The position numbers were made by a program, and so were the translations under genes. Under the pieces are notes generated by a model that was not told the DNA's origin, ran no database searches, and was given only the letters and a program-made list of their open reading frames with translations. A stretch of 64,000 bases of DNA, taken from contig SKCR01025323.1 of the NCBI GenBank assembly GCA_019454045.1, positions 186,001-250,000 of the forward strand, written 5' to 3'. Shown here in pieces: positions 33,764 through 47,125 of the stretch (positions within the stretch are counted from its first letter, which is position 1; each line of letters begins with the position of its first letter). The stretch comes from Zanthoxylum bungeanum. Its lineage: Eukaryota > Streptophyta > Magnoliopsida > Sapindales > Rutaceae.

Positions 33764-36700
33764 ATGGAAAGCCAACATAATTCTGCTGCATGGGTATGTT
33801 TATTTGCTTGCCATATTTAGATTCATTGGTTAATTCTGACATGGGTTTCTTTTCTTGTTTGTTTTGTCATGGTTTGATGGATGTTTCATATTTTCAAATC
33901 TTTTGCCAAGTTCAACATTGAAGAAAATTATGGGTTTTGTTTTTCATTAATTAAGGGAAATAACAAGTTGAATTTGTTATGATTTGATTTTCATTTGGCC
34001 TTAAATCATGGGTATGTGCGTTGAAGTTTTATGATTCAATTTTCAATGTTGTAAATCAGTGTCTTTGCTTAGTTGTAAACTGAAATTGCATCCAAGGAAG
34101 CCGAATACAGTGGATTAATTTGAATTATGGTGAGATAATGTCGGTGGTATGTTTCAGTGATGCAGTTTTGGTCTAAAATCTAAATAGCACAACAGGTGTG
34201 AGAAGCTATTGAAGATTGCACTGATTATAGTCTTTGTCATCAAATGCCCGAGCCATTCCAAGCAATTTATCTGACTTAATGATATATGGAAAATGATATA
34301 TTGTGTTTAGCCACTTAATGTATGTGACAAGCTGTATCAGTTCAAAAACTTTTCACTTTCTAATTGAAGCTCCCATTGAATTGCATATTTTCTCAGTAAT
34401 ATATATGGTAGCTGGGTATTCTGAACTTGTTCAATGCTTATTAACAAAGTTCATGGCACTCCAAATATTCCTTGTTCAAGTTTCTTGACTTATGCTTTTG
34501 CTGGCAGATTCCAGAGCATAACAAGATCAATTTTAGCACTAGCACTGCTACTAATATCATAATAAATAACGACTTTTCTATGGGACTGCATTCATGGCAC
34601 CCCAATTGCTGTCATGCTTTTGTTGCTTTAGCTGAGTCGCATTACTCAGAAGTAACATCATCAGACTCGGTTTGTAATCATGCTGTTGTTACAAATCGAA
34701 AGGAATGCTGGCAGGGATTGGAACAAGATATCACAAGAAAAATTTCTCCTGGTTCTACGTATGTGGTTTCAGCTTGTGTTGGAGTATCTGGGCCTCTTCA
34801 AGGATCTACTGATGTTCTGGCAACTTTGAAACTAGAACACCGAGATTCAGAAACTAACTATCTGCTTATTGGAAAGTAATCAATTTTGATATTTCATTTT
34901 GTCATGGTTCCTTTTTATATCGAGAAACAATAGATGTGGTAATGGTAACCAACAAACTGCAGGACTTCTGTATCAAAGAATAAGTGGGAAAAGTTGGAAG
35001 GCACTTTCTCATTGTCAGCTCTGCCTGATCGGGCTGTTTTTTATCTGGAAGGACCCACACCTGGAGTGGACCTTCTCATAAGATCAGTGGTGATTACCTG
35101 TTCCAGTCCTAGCGAGTGTGAGGTACTTTTCTTCTACTTAATCTAACCTCAACTACAGGAACTCTGATAGAAACCCTGAATACATGGACTAAATAAGTTT
35201 TAAACTTGTGCAACTTAAAAAAAGAAGACATCTCTATTTGATTTTAATTTTAAGCAAGAAAATTTAGTATACTTATGAAGAGAGTGATCTTTATCTTTTT
35301 TTGATTTACTTCTAAAACTTAGTGTACTTGTGGAAGAGTCGTCTCTATAAAAAAAATCCGACCTTAGGAAATCTGCAAAAATGTTTCATCCACAGCATTT
35401 TCTACCATTGAACATTGGTTATCGTGATTTTTTTTTCCTTTTTTATCTTGAAAGAATAAGAGCAAAAGGTGTGATTGTGATGGAGATGAGAACATTATCC
35501 TAAACCCCAAATTTGAGGATGGCTCCAATAATTGGTCTGGAAGAGGCTGCAAAATCATCTTACATGATTCTATGGTGGATGGGAAAATAGTCCCACAGTC
35601 AGGAAAGGTATTTGCATCTGCAACAGAACGCACACAAAGCTGGAATGGAATTCAACAGGAGATAACCGGAAGAGTGCAGCGAAAGCTTGCTTATGATGTT
35701 ACTGCTTCAGTTTGCATTTTTGGTAACAACATCACTTCTGCAACTATACGGGCAACTTTATGTGTCCAAATGCCAAATCAAAGTGATCAGTACATAGGCA
35801 TTGCCAAGTAGGTTTCTGCTTTATTTTGAATATTTTATCTTCATATCGTAAATATTTCCAGATTTTTATGTTGCAGTTTCTGCAACAACTATCTTAATCA
35901 ATCTTGATTCTCTTAAGGCATCACACATAAGCTCTCTGTTTTTCTTGAAAGAAATGATATTTTCCTTCATTCAAGAAAAAATGCAATTCTTTAAGTTTAT
36001 ACAGTTGAATATGCTCTTGATACACAGTTGTAAGTAGTTGAGCTTTTTACAATTTCTCTCATTGCTGAAAATATGGTTTCTTCGCCAGTGTACAGGCAAC
36101 CGACAAAGATTGGGCACAGCTGCAAGGAAAATTCCTACTTAATGGTTCCCCAGCAAGAGTAGTTATATATCTAGAAGGTCCACCTCCTGGCACTGATATT
36201 CTTATCAATAGTTTAGTAGTAAAGCATGCAGAGAAACTCCCGCCTTCATCTCCACCCGTTATTGAGGTTGGTTGAATAAGTAGATAAAATTGTGAAAAAT
36301 ATATTCAAATGTTTCTCTGCTATATTTTGGTTGAAGTTTTTTGTAGCATTGACATTTTAATGCTCAATCTTGGGTGTTTTAAGCATTTAAAATGTTGGCT
36401 TTTGACTTTTATTTATTTATTTATTTTTTTGTAGAATCCAGCCTTTGGAATAAACATAATCGCAAACAGTGACTTAACTGATGGCACCAATGGGTGGTTT
36501 TCTCTAGGTAATTGCACTTTAGGTGTTGGAACTGGCTCACCGCATATACTCCCTCCAATGGCAAGAGATTCCCTGGGACATCATGAACCTTTAAGTGGCT
36601 GCTATATACTTGTGACCAATCGTACACAGACTTGGATGGGTCCAGCTCAAATTATCACAGAGAAACTGAAACTCTTTTTGACATATCAAGTATCTGCTTG

Positions 36701-38201
36701 GGTTCGAATTGGTTCTGGAGCAACTGGTCCTCAAAATGTAAATGTTGCAATAGATGTGGACAGCCAATGGGTCAATGGAGGACAAGTTGAGATAAACGAT
36801 GATAGGTGGCACGATATTGGCGGGTCCTTTAGGATTGAGAAGCAACCATTGAAGGTAATGGTTTATGTCCAAGGTCCTGCTTCAGGTATTGACCTAATGG
36901 TTTCTGGCCTTCATATTTTTCCTGTTGATCGAGAGGCAAGGTTTAAACATTTGAGGAGGAGGACTGATGAGGTAATTCTTTTACTTCTCATTTTCATCTT
37001 TACTAAGTGAAGCGATTCCTTTCCAGCATTGAGATTCTGTTATCATATTTTTGTTTTTAATTAAATCTCACTTTCTGTAATGCAGATTCGTAAGTGTGAT
37101 GTCGTCCTGAAATTCTCAGGACTGGATTCCAGCAGTATGCTTGGCACCTTTGTGAAAGTGGAACAAACACAAAACAGTTTTCCTATTGGTTCATGCATAA
37201 ATAGATCACAGATAGACAATGAAGAATTTGTCAATTTCTTGGCAAAATATTTCAACTGGGCTGTGTTTGGAAATGAGTTGAAGTGGGATTGGACAGAGTC
37301 ACAACAAGGAAACCTCAACTACAAGGATGCTGATGATATTTTAGACCTGTGCAAGAACCACAACATAGAAACTCGAGGTCATTGTATCTTCTGGGAAGTA
37401 CAGGACAGTGTCCAGCCCTGGGTCCAATCACTAAACAAAAATGACTTGATGAGAGCTGTCCAAAATCGCCTAACAGGCCTTCTCACACGTTACAAGGGGG
37501 AGTTCAGGCACTATGATGTTAACAATGAAGTTCTGCATGGATCATTCTATCAAGATAGGTTGGGGAAAGATATCCTGGCATATATGTTTAAGACCGCACA
37601 CCAGCTAGATCCATCAGCTACTTTTTTTATAAATGATTATCATGTCGAAGATGGATGTTGCACCAGATCATCTCCAGAAAAGTACATTGAACATATTCTT
37701 GATTTGCAAGAGCAAGGTGCCCCCGTGGGAGGAATTGGAATTCAAGGACATATCCGTAGTCCAGTGGGACCGATTGTTTGTTCTGCTTTGGATAAATTGG
37801 GAATTCTAGGACTTCCAATCTGGTTTACAGAGCTTGATGTGTCTTCCATTAATGAATATGTCAGGGGGGACGATCTTGAAGTCATGCTCCGAGAAGCTTT
37901 TGCTCATCCTGCTGTGGAAGGAATAATTCTGTGGGGATTTTGGGAGTTGTTTATGAGCCGTGACAATGCACATTTGGTTAATGCAGAAGGTGACATCAAT
38001 GAAGCTGGTAAAAGGTTCCTTGATCTTAAACAAGAATGGCTTTCTCGTGCTCATGGACATATTGATGAGCAAGGAGAATTTGCATTTAGAGGCTTTCATG
38101 GGACATACACTATAGAAATTGCTACCACCTCCAAGAAGATCGTAAAGACATTTGTTGTTGACAAAGGTGACTTGCCACTGGTGGTGACTATAAATTTATA
38201 A
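33764..38201 (+). CDS. XYN1: Endo-1,4-beta-xylanase, GH10 with three CBM22 domains (XYN1-like)
   Basis: Exons: 33764-33793, 34508-34875, 34963-35122, 35455-35807, 36089-36266, 36435-36971, 37086-38201; all introns GT-AG. The total is 2742 bases, 913 residues, with no frame break. ATG context GCCATGG is strong. Three CBM22 carbohydrate-binding domains span about residues 20-180, 190-355 and 365-530; their cores read NDFSMGLHSWHP, NPKFEDGSNNWSGRG and NSDLTDGTNGWFSLG. The GH10 catalytic domain starts near residue 560 (WAVFGNELKWDWTE, RGHCIFWE). Acid/base Glu690 is in DVNNEV and nucleophile Glu791 in TELDVS. The family hydrolyses internal beta-1,4 bonds of xylan and in plants is tied to secondary walls and vascular tissue. 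Length and three CBM22 repeats fit Arabidopsis XYN1. I see no hydrophobic signal peptide (MESQHNSAAWIPEHNK), so the secretion route is unclear; exon 1 encodes only ten residues and an alternative first exon is possible. Confidence 0.96.
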
Positions 38202-38225
38202 TTTCCTAGTGCTGCTACTTCACCC

Positions 38226-38231
38226 AATAAA
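38226..38231 (+). terminator. Poly(A) signal of the xylanase gene
   Basis: AATAAA 25 bases after the stop codon, followed by T-rich sequence. Confidence 0.6.
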
Positions 38232-39369
38232 AGGTCAATTTCTTCAATGCATGCCAAAATTTATTTTATAGTGCATGTGTTTGTCATTTACTAGTTTGAT
38301 TTTTATTTAAATTTCTTAATGAAATAATAATTCCGGATGTAGCACAATGACATCAAAGGATCTATATAGCCGATCTCACCTAATAGGAAAAACTTTTGTT
38401 TCTTATTTACATTGTGACAGCTTAGTCAAAAGAAGAAAACGTGATCATGATGGTTATACTACTTGAATTTGACTTCCGGATATTAGCTCTGTAATTTTCT
38501 ATACCACATTGTGACTGTGAAGAATTGTTTTGGCCCAGATTTTATGGTCTATTATGAGGCCCGAAGCAAGAAATAAAGCTATGAGCTGACCATAGCAATG
38601 CTGAAAGACCATAAACTACGAGCAAAATGCTGTGAAATTTACCAATTTACATTGAACGAAATCCCGTTTGCAGGCACGGGATTTTGCCTAGGATGGGGAC
38701 AATCTCGTTAAGGCGTTGGCCGCCCATCCGATCCGTAGCTTGGTTCGTCGAGATTTTGGACTATAAGGTCCAAAATTATTATTTTAGGCAACTTTGGGTA
38801 GGACGCTGCTTCAGTTACCTTGATGTTTGTGGGTCGATATGGATTGTGTGATACGTCACCCCGTTACACTTGTTGTTTTTAACTAACAATCAATTAGTAA
38901 ATTTTTATTTATTTTTTAATAATTATGACAAAACAGAATAAAAGAGAAACATGAAGTTTTTGAATAAAATCCGAGTTTATTAATAAAATTAATGTTTAAA
39001 GTAACAATGAGATTTAATAATCCTTTTTATAGTAAACTAAAACCATAAACTAACTCTAATAGCTTAACTCGGCTGCCCTAAAGCCTATGTGATTATTGAA
39101 TTAAAATTGAAACAAGAAAACATAAAAACAAAAAATTACAAGACGTTCGTCAAACATTGCAGAAGCCTATTTGAACGAACAAACTTGTTCGAACAATTCA
39201 GCTAATTTTTCTGAATTTACAAACACCTTTACTCGGCGGTGTTTGTCCGAGTCAGCCTTATACTTAGTATTTATACCCTCAAATTTGTACGAACCTCAGT
39301 ATGAAATTGTTACACCCATTCAGCTAATTTTTCTGCGGCACGACCGATTCGAGATAATGTAGGGAGTGT
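38232..39369. other. Intergenic, no gene seen
   Basis: Non-coding. Contains a small perfect hairpin near 38660-38690 (AAATCCCGT...ACGGGATTT) and a repeated word ATTCAGCTAATTTTTCTG near 39196 and 39317. Parts of 38960-39360 look like a decayed LTR, but no boundary can be set. Confidence 0.5.
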
Positions 39370-40125
39370 AACCAAGTCCAAAGTATGGCATGAAGCATAA
39401 ATATAGACAACCATAAACGGAGATTTACAAGTAGATTTATTAACTGTGTTACTGTAAGCAAACTCTTCCGATGACACTTCCTATCTCCACAAACATAATG
39501 CGGCATATTACCCAATGTGCGGTTCACAACTTCTGTCTGTCCATCAATTTGAGGATGAAAAGAACATCTAAACTATTGCTGAGTCCGAAACCTCTCCCAC
39601 AATCGCCATCAAAAGTGACTGATGAACTTTACATCTATGTCCGATGTAATGGTCTTGGAATACCATATAGACGAACAATCTCATGAAAGAATATATTATC
39701 AACATTTGTAGCATCTCGTATCCACCTGCAAGCAGTAAAATGTGTCATCTTTGAAAACCTATAAACAACAACCTATATAATATATCATCCATTTTTAGTG
39801 TGAGATAATCCTAGAACAAAATTCATCGAAAGGTCTTCCCAAATAGTCATCAAAATTGGGGGTGGGGCATACAAGCCAGTGTTATGCGCACTACCATAGA
39901 ATCTTACACACATCCCTAAATAAGTGACGCCAGAAATACCATTTATCCACCAATGCCTTCTTCTTGTCTTGCCCATGATGTCCACTCAAGCATCCTTCAT
40001 GTTGCTCACGAATCAACTGCTCGTGTAAAGAACCAAGAATGCACAATTGTTTAGCATTTAATAAACCATCATGAATCAAATAGTTGTTAGTATTATGCCA
40101 TAGATTCATTGGATTAAAACTATAA
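39370..40125 (-). pseudogene. Ty3/gypsy integrase fragment
   Basis: Reading leftwards: the H/C zinc region [20 protein letters not shown] and [11 protein letters not shown] (about 39940-40050), then [20 protein letters not shown] (about 39800-39870), FSKMTHFTACRWIRDATNV and FFHEIVRLYGIPR (about 39650-39760). These match plant gypsy integrase blocks in order. A frame break follows, with traces to about 39480. RT and gag are absent. It is distinct from the pol at 9691-12460 in residue detail. Confidence 0.85.
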
Positions 40126-40945
40126 TAATTACTGATATAACTTACACTTAATTAAATAAAATGGAAATTATTTATTATATGAGCATTTTTGTCTTTATCT
40201 TTACTGAGATAACTTGCATAACGGTCTATAAGATCATATCACTCTTAAAATGTTTATTGTTTGGGGATTATCAATAACAAGAATATTGATAATCCATATA
40301 GACTAGCATGATTTTACTACCGCTTATTTATGAGGTAATTGATCTTATAAGCTATTAGCATAGTCCGAATGCTTGGTGTAACACATGGGTACTTTTGACA
40401 ATTAACAAGTACACTAAACTGATTGCAATGCGTTTTCATATAGAGATGTTTATCCCATGTGTTTATGGAAGACTCTTGATAACGATGTATGGACTAATCC
40501 TAAGACTTGAGGTCTTCACTGATCTTTTGTAGGATTTATATAACTTTAACACTAGCCTGAGTCGTCCTTTAAGGATTGCCTATAGGGAGGACACAATAGG
40601 GAATCGCCAAACTCAAGATAAACACACGTTTAGTGAATCTAATATTCTATTACACAGTTGACATATATGATGATGCAAATCCATGGCTATGGTGGGAGAA
40701 TTTCGAGTGGAAAAATTCTTATATTGCCTATCATCAAGATTATGATCAAGATTGAATCAATTATTATTGGAATAGACATATTACATAATCCAACTCATTG
40801 GTGGAATACAATTTTGGGCGAAAGATCATATCATACGAAAATCATTTACGGAAAGATTCTATTCATTCTCGTTCGAAGGTAATGATACATTGTTAGGTGT
40901 CACTCTTGATCATTAGAATATGACAACCATATGATAGTGTTTATT
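40126..40945. other. AT-rich LTR-like remnant, class uncertain
   Basis: No coding. Text such as CTAAGACTTGAGGTCTTCACTG resembles part of the Copia-2 LTR (TTCTTAGACTTGAGATG), so this may be a diverged Copia LTR piece. No TG...CA boundaries or target duplication could be fixed. Confidence 0.35.
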
Positions 40946-41491
40946 GGAGGATAGTGTAAGAAACAATTTCTCGCGCGACGGAAGCGTGTTAGGTACCGAG
41001 ATCGACCTTGAATTTTTTTCCTTTGCCCTTTCTTAACCGAAACTCTCTAGCCTATTTGGAATTGTTTTGCTTCTATTTCAAATGATTTTTCCAGCCCCAA
41101 CAGCCCCCGAACGACAGTATAAAAACTGGACTATTTTGCACACCGAAAACACCCTTTACGCGCGTTGTGTTTGCTTTTCGTTGATTTTTCTACAAACAGC
41201 CCTGAAATATCCACAATACACCCCTTTGTGTTCCCAAATTTTCAGGACGGAAACACAACCAAATCATAGCACAAAAAAGTGATTAAAACGGCGGCGTCGA
41301 GTGGTACAAAAGAAGAGTATAAGGATTTTACATCAAGTCTGAAGACACATAAGTAATCTATGATAAACTGGAAAATTTATAATATGCGATTTAAATAAAA
41401 ATAATTGATAAATGAACCATGCATCTTTTTATTTTTTAACAAATAATTCCGTTTACATATTACATGAAGCTCTAGGGCATATATCTCAACA
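40946..41491 (-). mobile_element. 3' LTR of minus-strand Copia remnant A, internally deleted
   Basis: On the minus strand it begins TGTTGAGATATATGCCC after the polypurine word AAATGGGAGAT. Its inner start matches the LTR at 45191 downwards, and its far end (40960-41280) matches 43130-43500. The middle present in the other copy is missing. Confidence 0.65.
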
Positions 41492-41499
41492 ATCTCCCA

Positions 41500-43105
41500 T
41501 TTGCACTAGAGAAAATGAGACTTATCACGTAATCCTAGACCCTCTAAATGACCTTCAAACACTTTCCGACAAGGTCTTTGTAAATAGATCAATCAGGTTC
41601 TCAACGGAGGCAATCTTCGTGACATAAACGTCTAATCTTTATGCTATCTTCCTGATGAGATTATATTTTCTCTCTATATGCTTTCCCGTTTTATGGCTTC
41701 TTGGTTCTTTGGAGTTCGCCACTGCACCACTATTATCGCAATAAAGTGTGAGTGTTTTATCCATAGCTGGAACAACTTCCAGATTTCCCTAGAATTTTCG
41801 GAGCTAGACTGCTTCCTTAACTGCTTCGCAAGCTGCTACACACTCAGCCTCCATGGTGGAGTCAACAATACAAGATTGTTGTATGATCCTCCACATAATG
41901 TCCCCACCACTTAAGGTAAACACTGATCAAGATGTTGATTTCCTAGAATTCGACATCTGTCTGAAAATCAGAGTCCGCATATCCCTTGATGATCATATCC
42001 TCACCAAAATATACAAGCATATAATTTCTCGTTCTCTTAAGATACTTGAGAATGTGTTTCACAGACACCCAATGATCTAATCCTGGATTAAACTGAAACC
42101 TACTGACTACTCCAACTGTAAAACTGATGTCCGATCTCGTGCATAACATAGCAAATATGAGACTACCAACTGCTGAGGCATATGAGATATATCTTATTTC
42201 CTCAACCCATTGAGGTGTCTTAGGAGACTGTTCCATTGATAAATGAATGCCATGTCGGAAAGAAAATTGCCTTTCTTGAAATTCTGTATCCCAAATCGCA
42301 CAAGGATCTTGTCGATGTAGGATGCTTGAGACATAAATAGTATTCTTTTATGATCTCGAAGAATCTAGATCCCAAGTACATAACTGTCATCTTCCAAATC
42401 TTTTATTTGGAATTTCTTAGCTAGCCAGGATTTCATGAACGATAATATTTTTACATCATTCCTAATGAGTGAAATATCATTGACGTACAAAACGAGAAAA
42501 ATCACATTTTCGTCAATGATGCGCTTGTATACACAAAACTTATCGATGTTCTGATCAAAATTATAAGACTTGATTGTGTTATCAAATCTTATGTTCCAAG
42601 ATCGAGATTCCTGCTTGAGTCCATAAATTGACCTTTGTAGTTTTCAAACCTTTTACTCTTGACCGTGGGCTATGAACCCCTATAATTATACCATATAGAT
42701 ACACTCATCAAGATTTCCATTCAAGAATGCAGTCTTGACGTCCATTTGCCAAATTTCATAGTTATTATATGCGGCAATGTAGAGAAGAGTGCAGATGGAT
42801 TTGAGCATGGCTACTGGTAAGAAAGTCTCCTCGTAACTTTTTCTGAGTATGACCCTTAGCCACTAGCCTTGGCTTGAAGGTCCATAGCTTCCCATTTAAT
42901 CATCTTTTTCTCTTGTAGATCCACTTGCAAGCTATGAGTTTTACTCCATTAGGTTGGTCTAAAAGTTCCCAGACTGAGTTGGAGTATATTGACTCCATCT
43001 CGAGGTTCATGTCTTTTAGCTATTCCTCTTTATCAAAATCATCCATTGCAGTATGATAGGTCAATGGATCATCTATACCATCATTAGATGCGATAACTTA
43101 TGCCT
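41500..43105 (-). pseudogene. Minus-strand Copia remnant A (RT and RNase H)
   Basis: RT traces run from about 43050 (LEMESIYSNSVWELLDQPNG, then CKWIYKRKR) down through 42300. RNase H is open at 41943-42236: VEEIRYISYASAVGSLIFAM, CTRSDISFTVGVVSRFQ, ILKYLKRTRNY, KGYADSDFQTD. Many stops and frameshifts. The same stretch is found in remnant B (45205-47125) and in the plus-strand relative (49400-51215). Gag, protease and integrase are missing. Confidence 0.85.
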
Positions 43106-43119
43106 ATCTTGTAGATACA

Positions 43120-45191
43120 TATTTCATTTGCGCGATGGAACCTCCTTAGGCATCGTGATCGACATTGAAAAATTTATGCCATCTCCCTTATGAATGCCGA
43201 ATCTGACCAGCCTTTTTAGACTTATTTTGCTTCTATTTTTGACTATTTTTTAGCCCCGGAATAGCCCCCGAACAACCACACAAATTTGGACTGTTTTGCA
43301 CATGATACGCGGGCACAACTCACCCAAAAATAGCCCATGTTTTACGTGTATAAGAGCAGTGATTCAGGTCTAAATTTTCCACCAAAAAGTCCCCACAATA
43401 ACCACATAAACACCCATTTGTATTCCCAAATTTTCAGGGCTAAAATGCAACACAAACCGAGCCCCGAATCAAGTTATAAGTAGCGGCAATGAGCAGATTT
43501 TCTGCTCACTATCGTGAACAAGAAGAAAGGGCGAACATGTTTTTGGTTTGATTTCCAAAAAATATTTTATGCTATATCTCGTAACCAGTAAATAGATGTA
43601 TGCGCTTCACTCAAAAAATATTAAATCTCTAAACAATTGTATTGTCACACATAATTTTTTCCCCTTTTTGTTCTTCCATTTTTTCTTTCAACATTGAGAG
43701 AAAAATATGAACAATGGTGGCTAGGGTTTTCAAAGTGAAAAGTTATGAAAAGAAAAAACTTTATTTTCTCTTTTTATACTTGGGGTTTTGTTGGGTCAAA
43801 AAATAAATAAAACTCTATGCATTTTTTTCTTCAAGTTTTGGCCAACCCCCTTTATTTTTGTAACATCAAAATTTTATTTACTGAAAATAATAATGACATT
43901 AAACATGTTATTATAAAAGAAATTGTAACAACCAATTTTAAATAATGAGTTTCCAAAATCAAATTTTAAACTTATTAATTAAATTATAGATCATAATTTA
44001 ATATTTATAAAATCTTTAGTATTTAAATGATTATCTTATACTCATTTACAAAATAAAACTTTATATTAAATATAATATAAGGTTACATGTGTTACAAATA
44101 TATTATTAGTCCCAATAATAATAATAATAATATATGTGAGTATATAATTGGACTATCCAATAATATTTAATTTACGACAGTATATCAAGCTAGCACGGGG
44201 ACCAAATGGACCCACAGTTCCGAGCTCCAATAATCCCGCAATATTAATTAAACTCATTAACTAAATATTCCAAATTGTTAACTTCAGGTTATTCCACTAA
44301 AAATCCGAAGATGCACTCTCGTTGCGTTAGATAAATAATATAAGCCGAACTACGTCGGTGTCCATCGATATAGTCATTACATACGGATTGACCCTTCATG
44401 AGTATCACATAATTAGAGCCGGATCATAATTTCCGTTATACCCCTTTAATTATTTTTAACCTTAAGTACAATTGATTCTCCAATGAACGATTTATTCATA
44501 ACCATTATAAATATTAATCTTTCTATTCGTAACAGAAAGACTTGAGCGCTCTAATTGTTCAAGTACCGAATCAACCCTTAAGGAAGATACTCCCCTACTT
44601 CTCGCAAGAAGGAGTGAACTCCATATCTATGTAAAATATCCCCAGCTACATACCAAACCTTATCCCCAAAGTACGTGCCTATTGGTCGGGTTTGCTACAC
44701 CGACCTCACCTTTGTAAATCAAATGACATAGCCTATCATGCAGGAGTTCGCAGTACACTTAGAATTTAGATCAATCCATATATGACCATTTAGTATATTG
44801 AAATTAATTTCTTTATTTAACGGATATTATAAGAAATTCATTTCTATATGGGTCTAGTCCTATATGATCACATCACATAAGGTGCCTCCATTTTCATGTC
44901 ACCACATGGACGATCTCGAATCAAAGTCACCATACAATTATAGAATGGACTGCAACTATAGATAAATCACAAGGAAAATGCCCACTTTGTTTGCTCTATA
45001 TGGACTATTTTGTATTAATAACTTCATACTTAAATCCTCATGTGTATGACACTCATACAATAAGTCTGAAGGTACATAAGTAATCAAGGATAAACAAATA
45101 ATAACATTTGTTAAATGAACAATGCATTTTTTATTTCATAACAAATAATTCCCTTTACATTACATGAAGCTCTAGGTCATATATCCCAATA
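43120..45191 (-). mobile_element. LTR of minus-strand Copia B
   Basis: On the minus strand it follows the polypurine word AAGTGGGAGAT and begins TATTGGGATATATGACC (first base pair mutated from TG). About 2.07 kb. The far end near 43120-43500 matches 40946-41280. It lies between the pol of B and the pol remnant of A, so the two may once have been tandem elements. Confidence 0.6.
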
Positions 45192-45204
45192 ATCTCCCAC
45201 TTAC

Positions 45205-47125
45205 ACTAGAGCAAATGAGACATGTCACGTAATCATAGACCCTCTAGGTGACCTTCAAACAGTTTACCCAACAAGGTCTTTGCAAACGGATCAATCAGTT
45301 TCTCTGCAAATGTAATCTTTGTGACATAAACTTCTCATCTCTGATGAGATGATATTTCTCTTTATATGCTTTCCCATTTTGTGGCTTCTTGGTTCTTTGG
45401 AATTCGCCACTGCACCACTATTATAGCAATAAAGTGTGAGTGGTTTATCCATATCTGGAACAACTTCCAGATCTCCCAAGAATATTAGAGTCAGACTGCT
45501 TCCTTAGCTGCTTCGTAAGCTGGTAAATATTCAGCATCCATGGTGGAGTCAGCAATACAAGATTTCTTTATGCTCATCCATATAATGGTCCAACCACATA
45601 GGGTAAACACTGATCCATATGTTGATTTCCTAGAGTAAACATCTATTTGAAAATTAGAGTCCGTATATCCCCTAAGGATCATATCATCACCAGAATATAC
45701 AATAATATAATTTCTCATTCTCTTTAGATACTTGAGAATATGTTTCACAACCACCCAATGATCTAATCCTGGGTTAGACTGAGATCTACTGATTACTCCC
45801 ACTGTAAAATAAATGTATGATCTCGTGCATAACATAGCATATATGAGACTATCAACTGCTAAGACATATGAGATATGTCTCATTTCCTCAACTCCTTAAG
45901 GTGTATTATGAGACTGTTCCTTTGACAAATGAATTCCATGTCGGTAAGGCAAATTGCCTTTCTTGGATGCCTGAGACATAGCTAACAATATTCTTTTGCG
46001 ATCTCGAAGAATCTGGATCCCAAGTACATAACTGGCCTTTCCCAAATCTTTCATTTGGAATTGATTAGCTAGCCATAATTTCACATCTGATAATATTTTT
46101 ACATAATTCCCAATGAGTAAAATATCATCAACGTACAAAATGAGAAAAATCACTTTTCTGTCAATGTCGCGGTTGTACATACAAGGCTCTTCGACGTTCT
46201 ACTCAAAATTATAAGACTTGATCGTGGTATCAAATCTTATGTTCCAAGATCAAGATGCATGTTTAAGTCCATAAATGGACTATTGCAGCTTGCAAATATT
46301 TTACTCTTGACCTTAGGCTACGAATCCGTCTGGTTGTACCATATAGATACACTCATAAAGATTTCCATTCAAGAATGCAGAGTTGACGTCCATCTACCAA
46401 ATCTCATAGTCATAATATACGGCAATGGAAATAAGAGTGCATATGGATTTTAGGATGGCTACTGGCGTGAAAGTCTCCACATAGTCAACTCTCTCTTTCT
46501 GGGTATAACCCTTTGCCACTAGCCTAACCTTGAAGGTATGTACCTTCTCATCTGCTACCCTCTTTCTCTTGTAGATCCACTTGTAACTTATGTGTTTTAC
46601 CCCATCTGTTTGGTCTACAAGTTCCCAGATTGAGTTGAAGTACATTGACTCCATCTCGAGGTTCATGGCTTTGAGCCATTCATCTTTATTAGAATCATCC
46701 ATTACACTACGATAGATCAATGGATCATCTACACCATCACTGGATGTGAAAATGTATGCCTTTCCAACTCATAGATTGCGATCAGATTGTCGTACAACCC
46801 TCTCACTATGTCTAGGTGGCAGTTCGTTTTGACGTACTTGTATTTGACACTCAGATGTCGTAGGTGCTATGTTTCCATCAACTATTGTTGACAATGGTGT
46901 GCTGGTTGAACCAACAAGTAAGTCTTCGAGTAACACTTTACTTCGAGGTTTGAACTCCCTCATATAGTCCTCCTCAAGAAATGTAGTATTTTTTGACACA
47001 AAAACTTTATTATCTTCCGGACTATAAAAGAACCCACCCCTAGTCTCCTTAGGATAGCCTACAAATAGACACATATGAAAACGTGGCTCCAACTTTGTAG
47101 TCTTGTTCTTCAGAAAATATGCTGG
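45205..47125 (-). pseudogene. Minus-strand Copia B: integrase end, RT, RNase H
   Basis: Blocks in minus-strand order: KNKTTKLEPRFHMCLFVGYP and KETRGGFFYSPEDNKVFVSK (46990-47110); linker with RHSERVVRQSDR (46770-46840); RT with EWLKAMNLEMESMY, YKWIYKRKR and RLVAKGYTQKERVDYVETF (46400-46720), ILYVDDILLIGN (46130); RNase H with ILKYLKRMRNYIIVYSGDDM and AEYLPAYEAAKEAV (45491-45883); tail LTLYCYNSGAVANSKEPRSH (45400). The start is cut at 47125 by the plus-strand element; the missing upstream part lies at 52091-53530 on the same strand. Confidence 0.9.
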
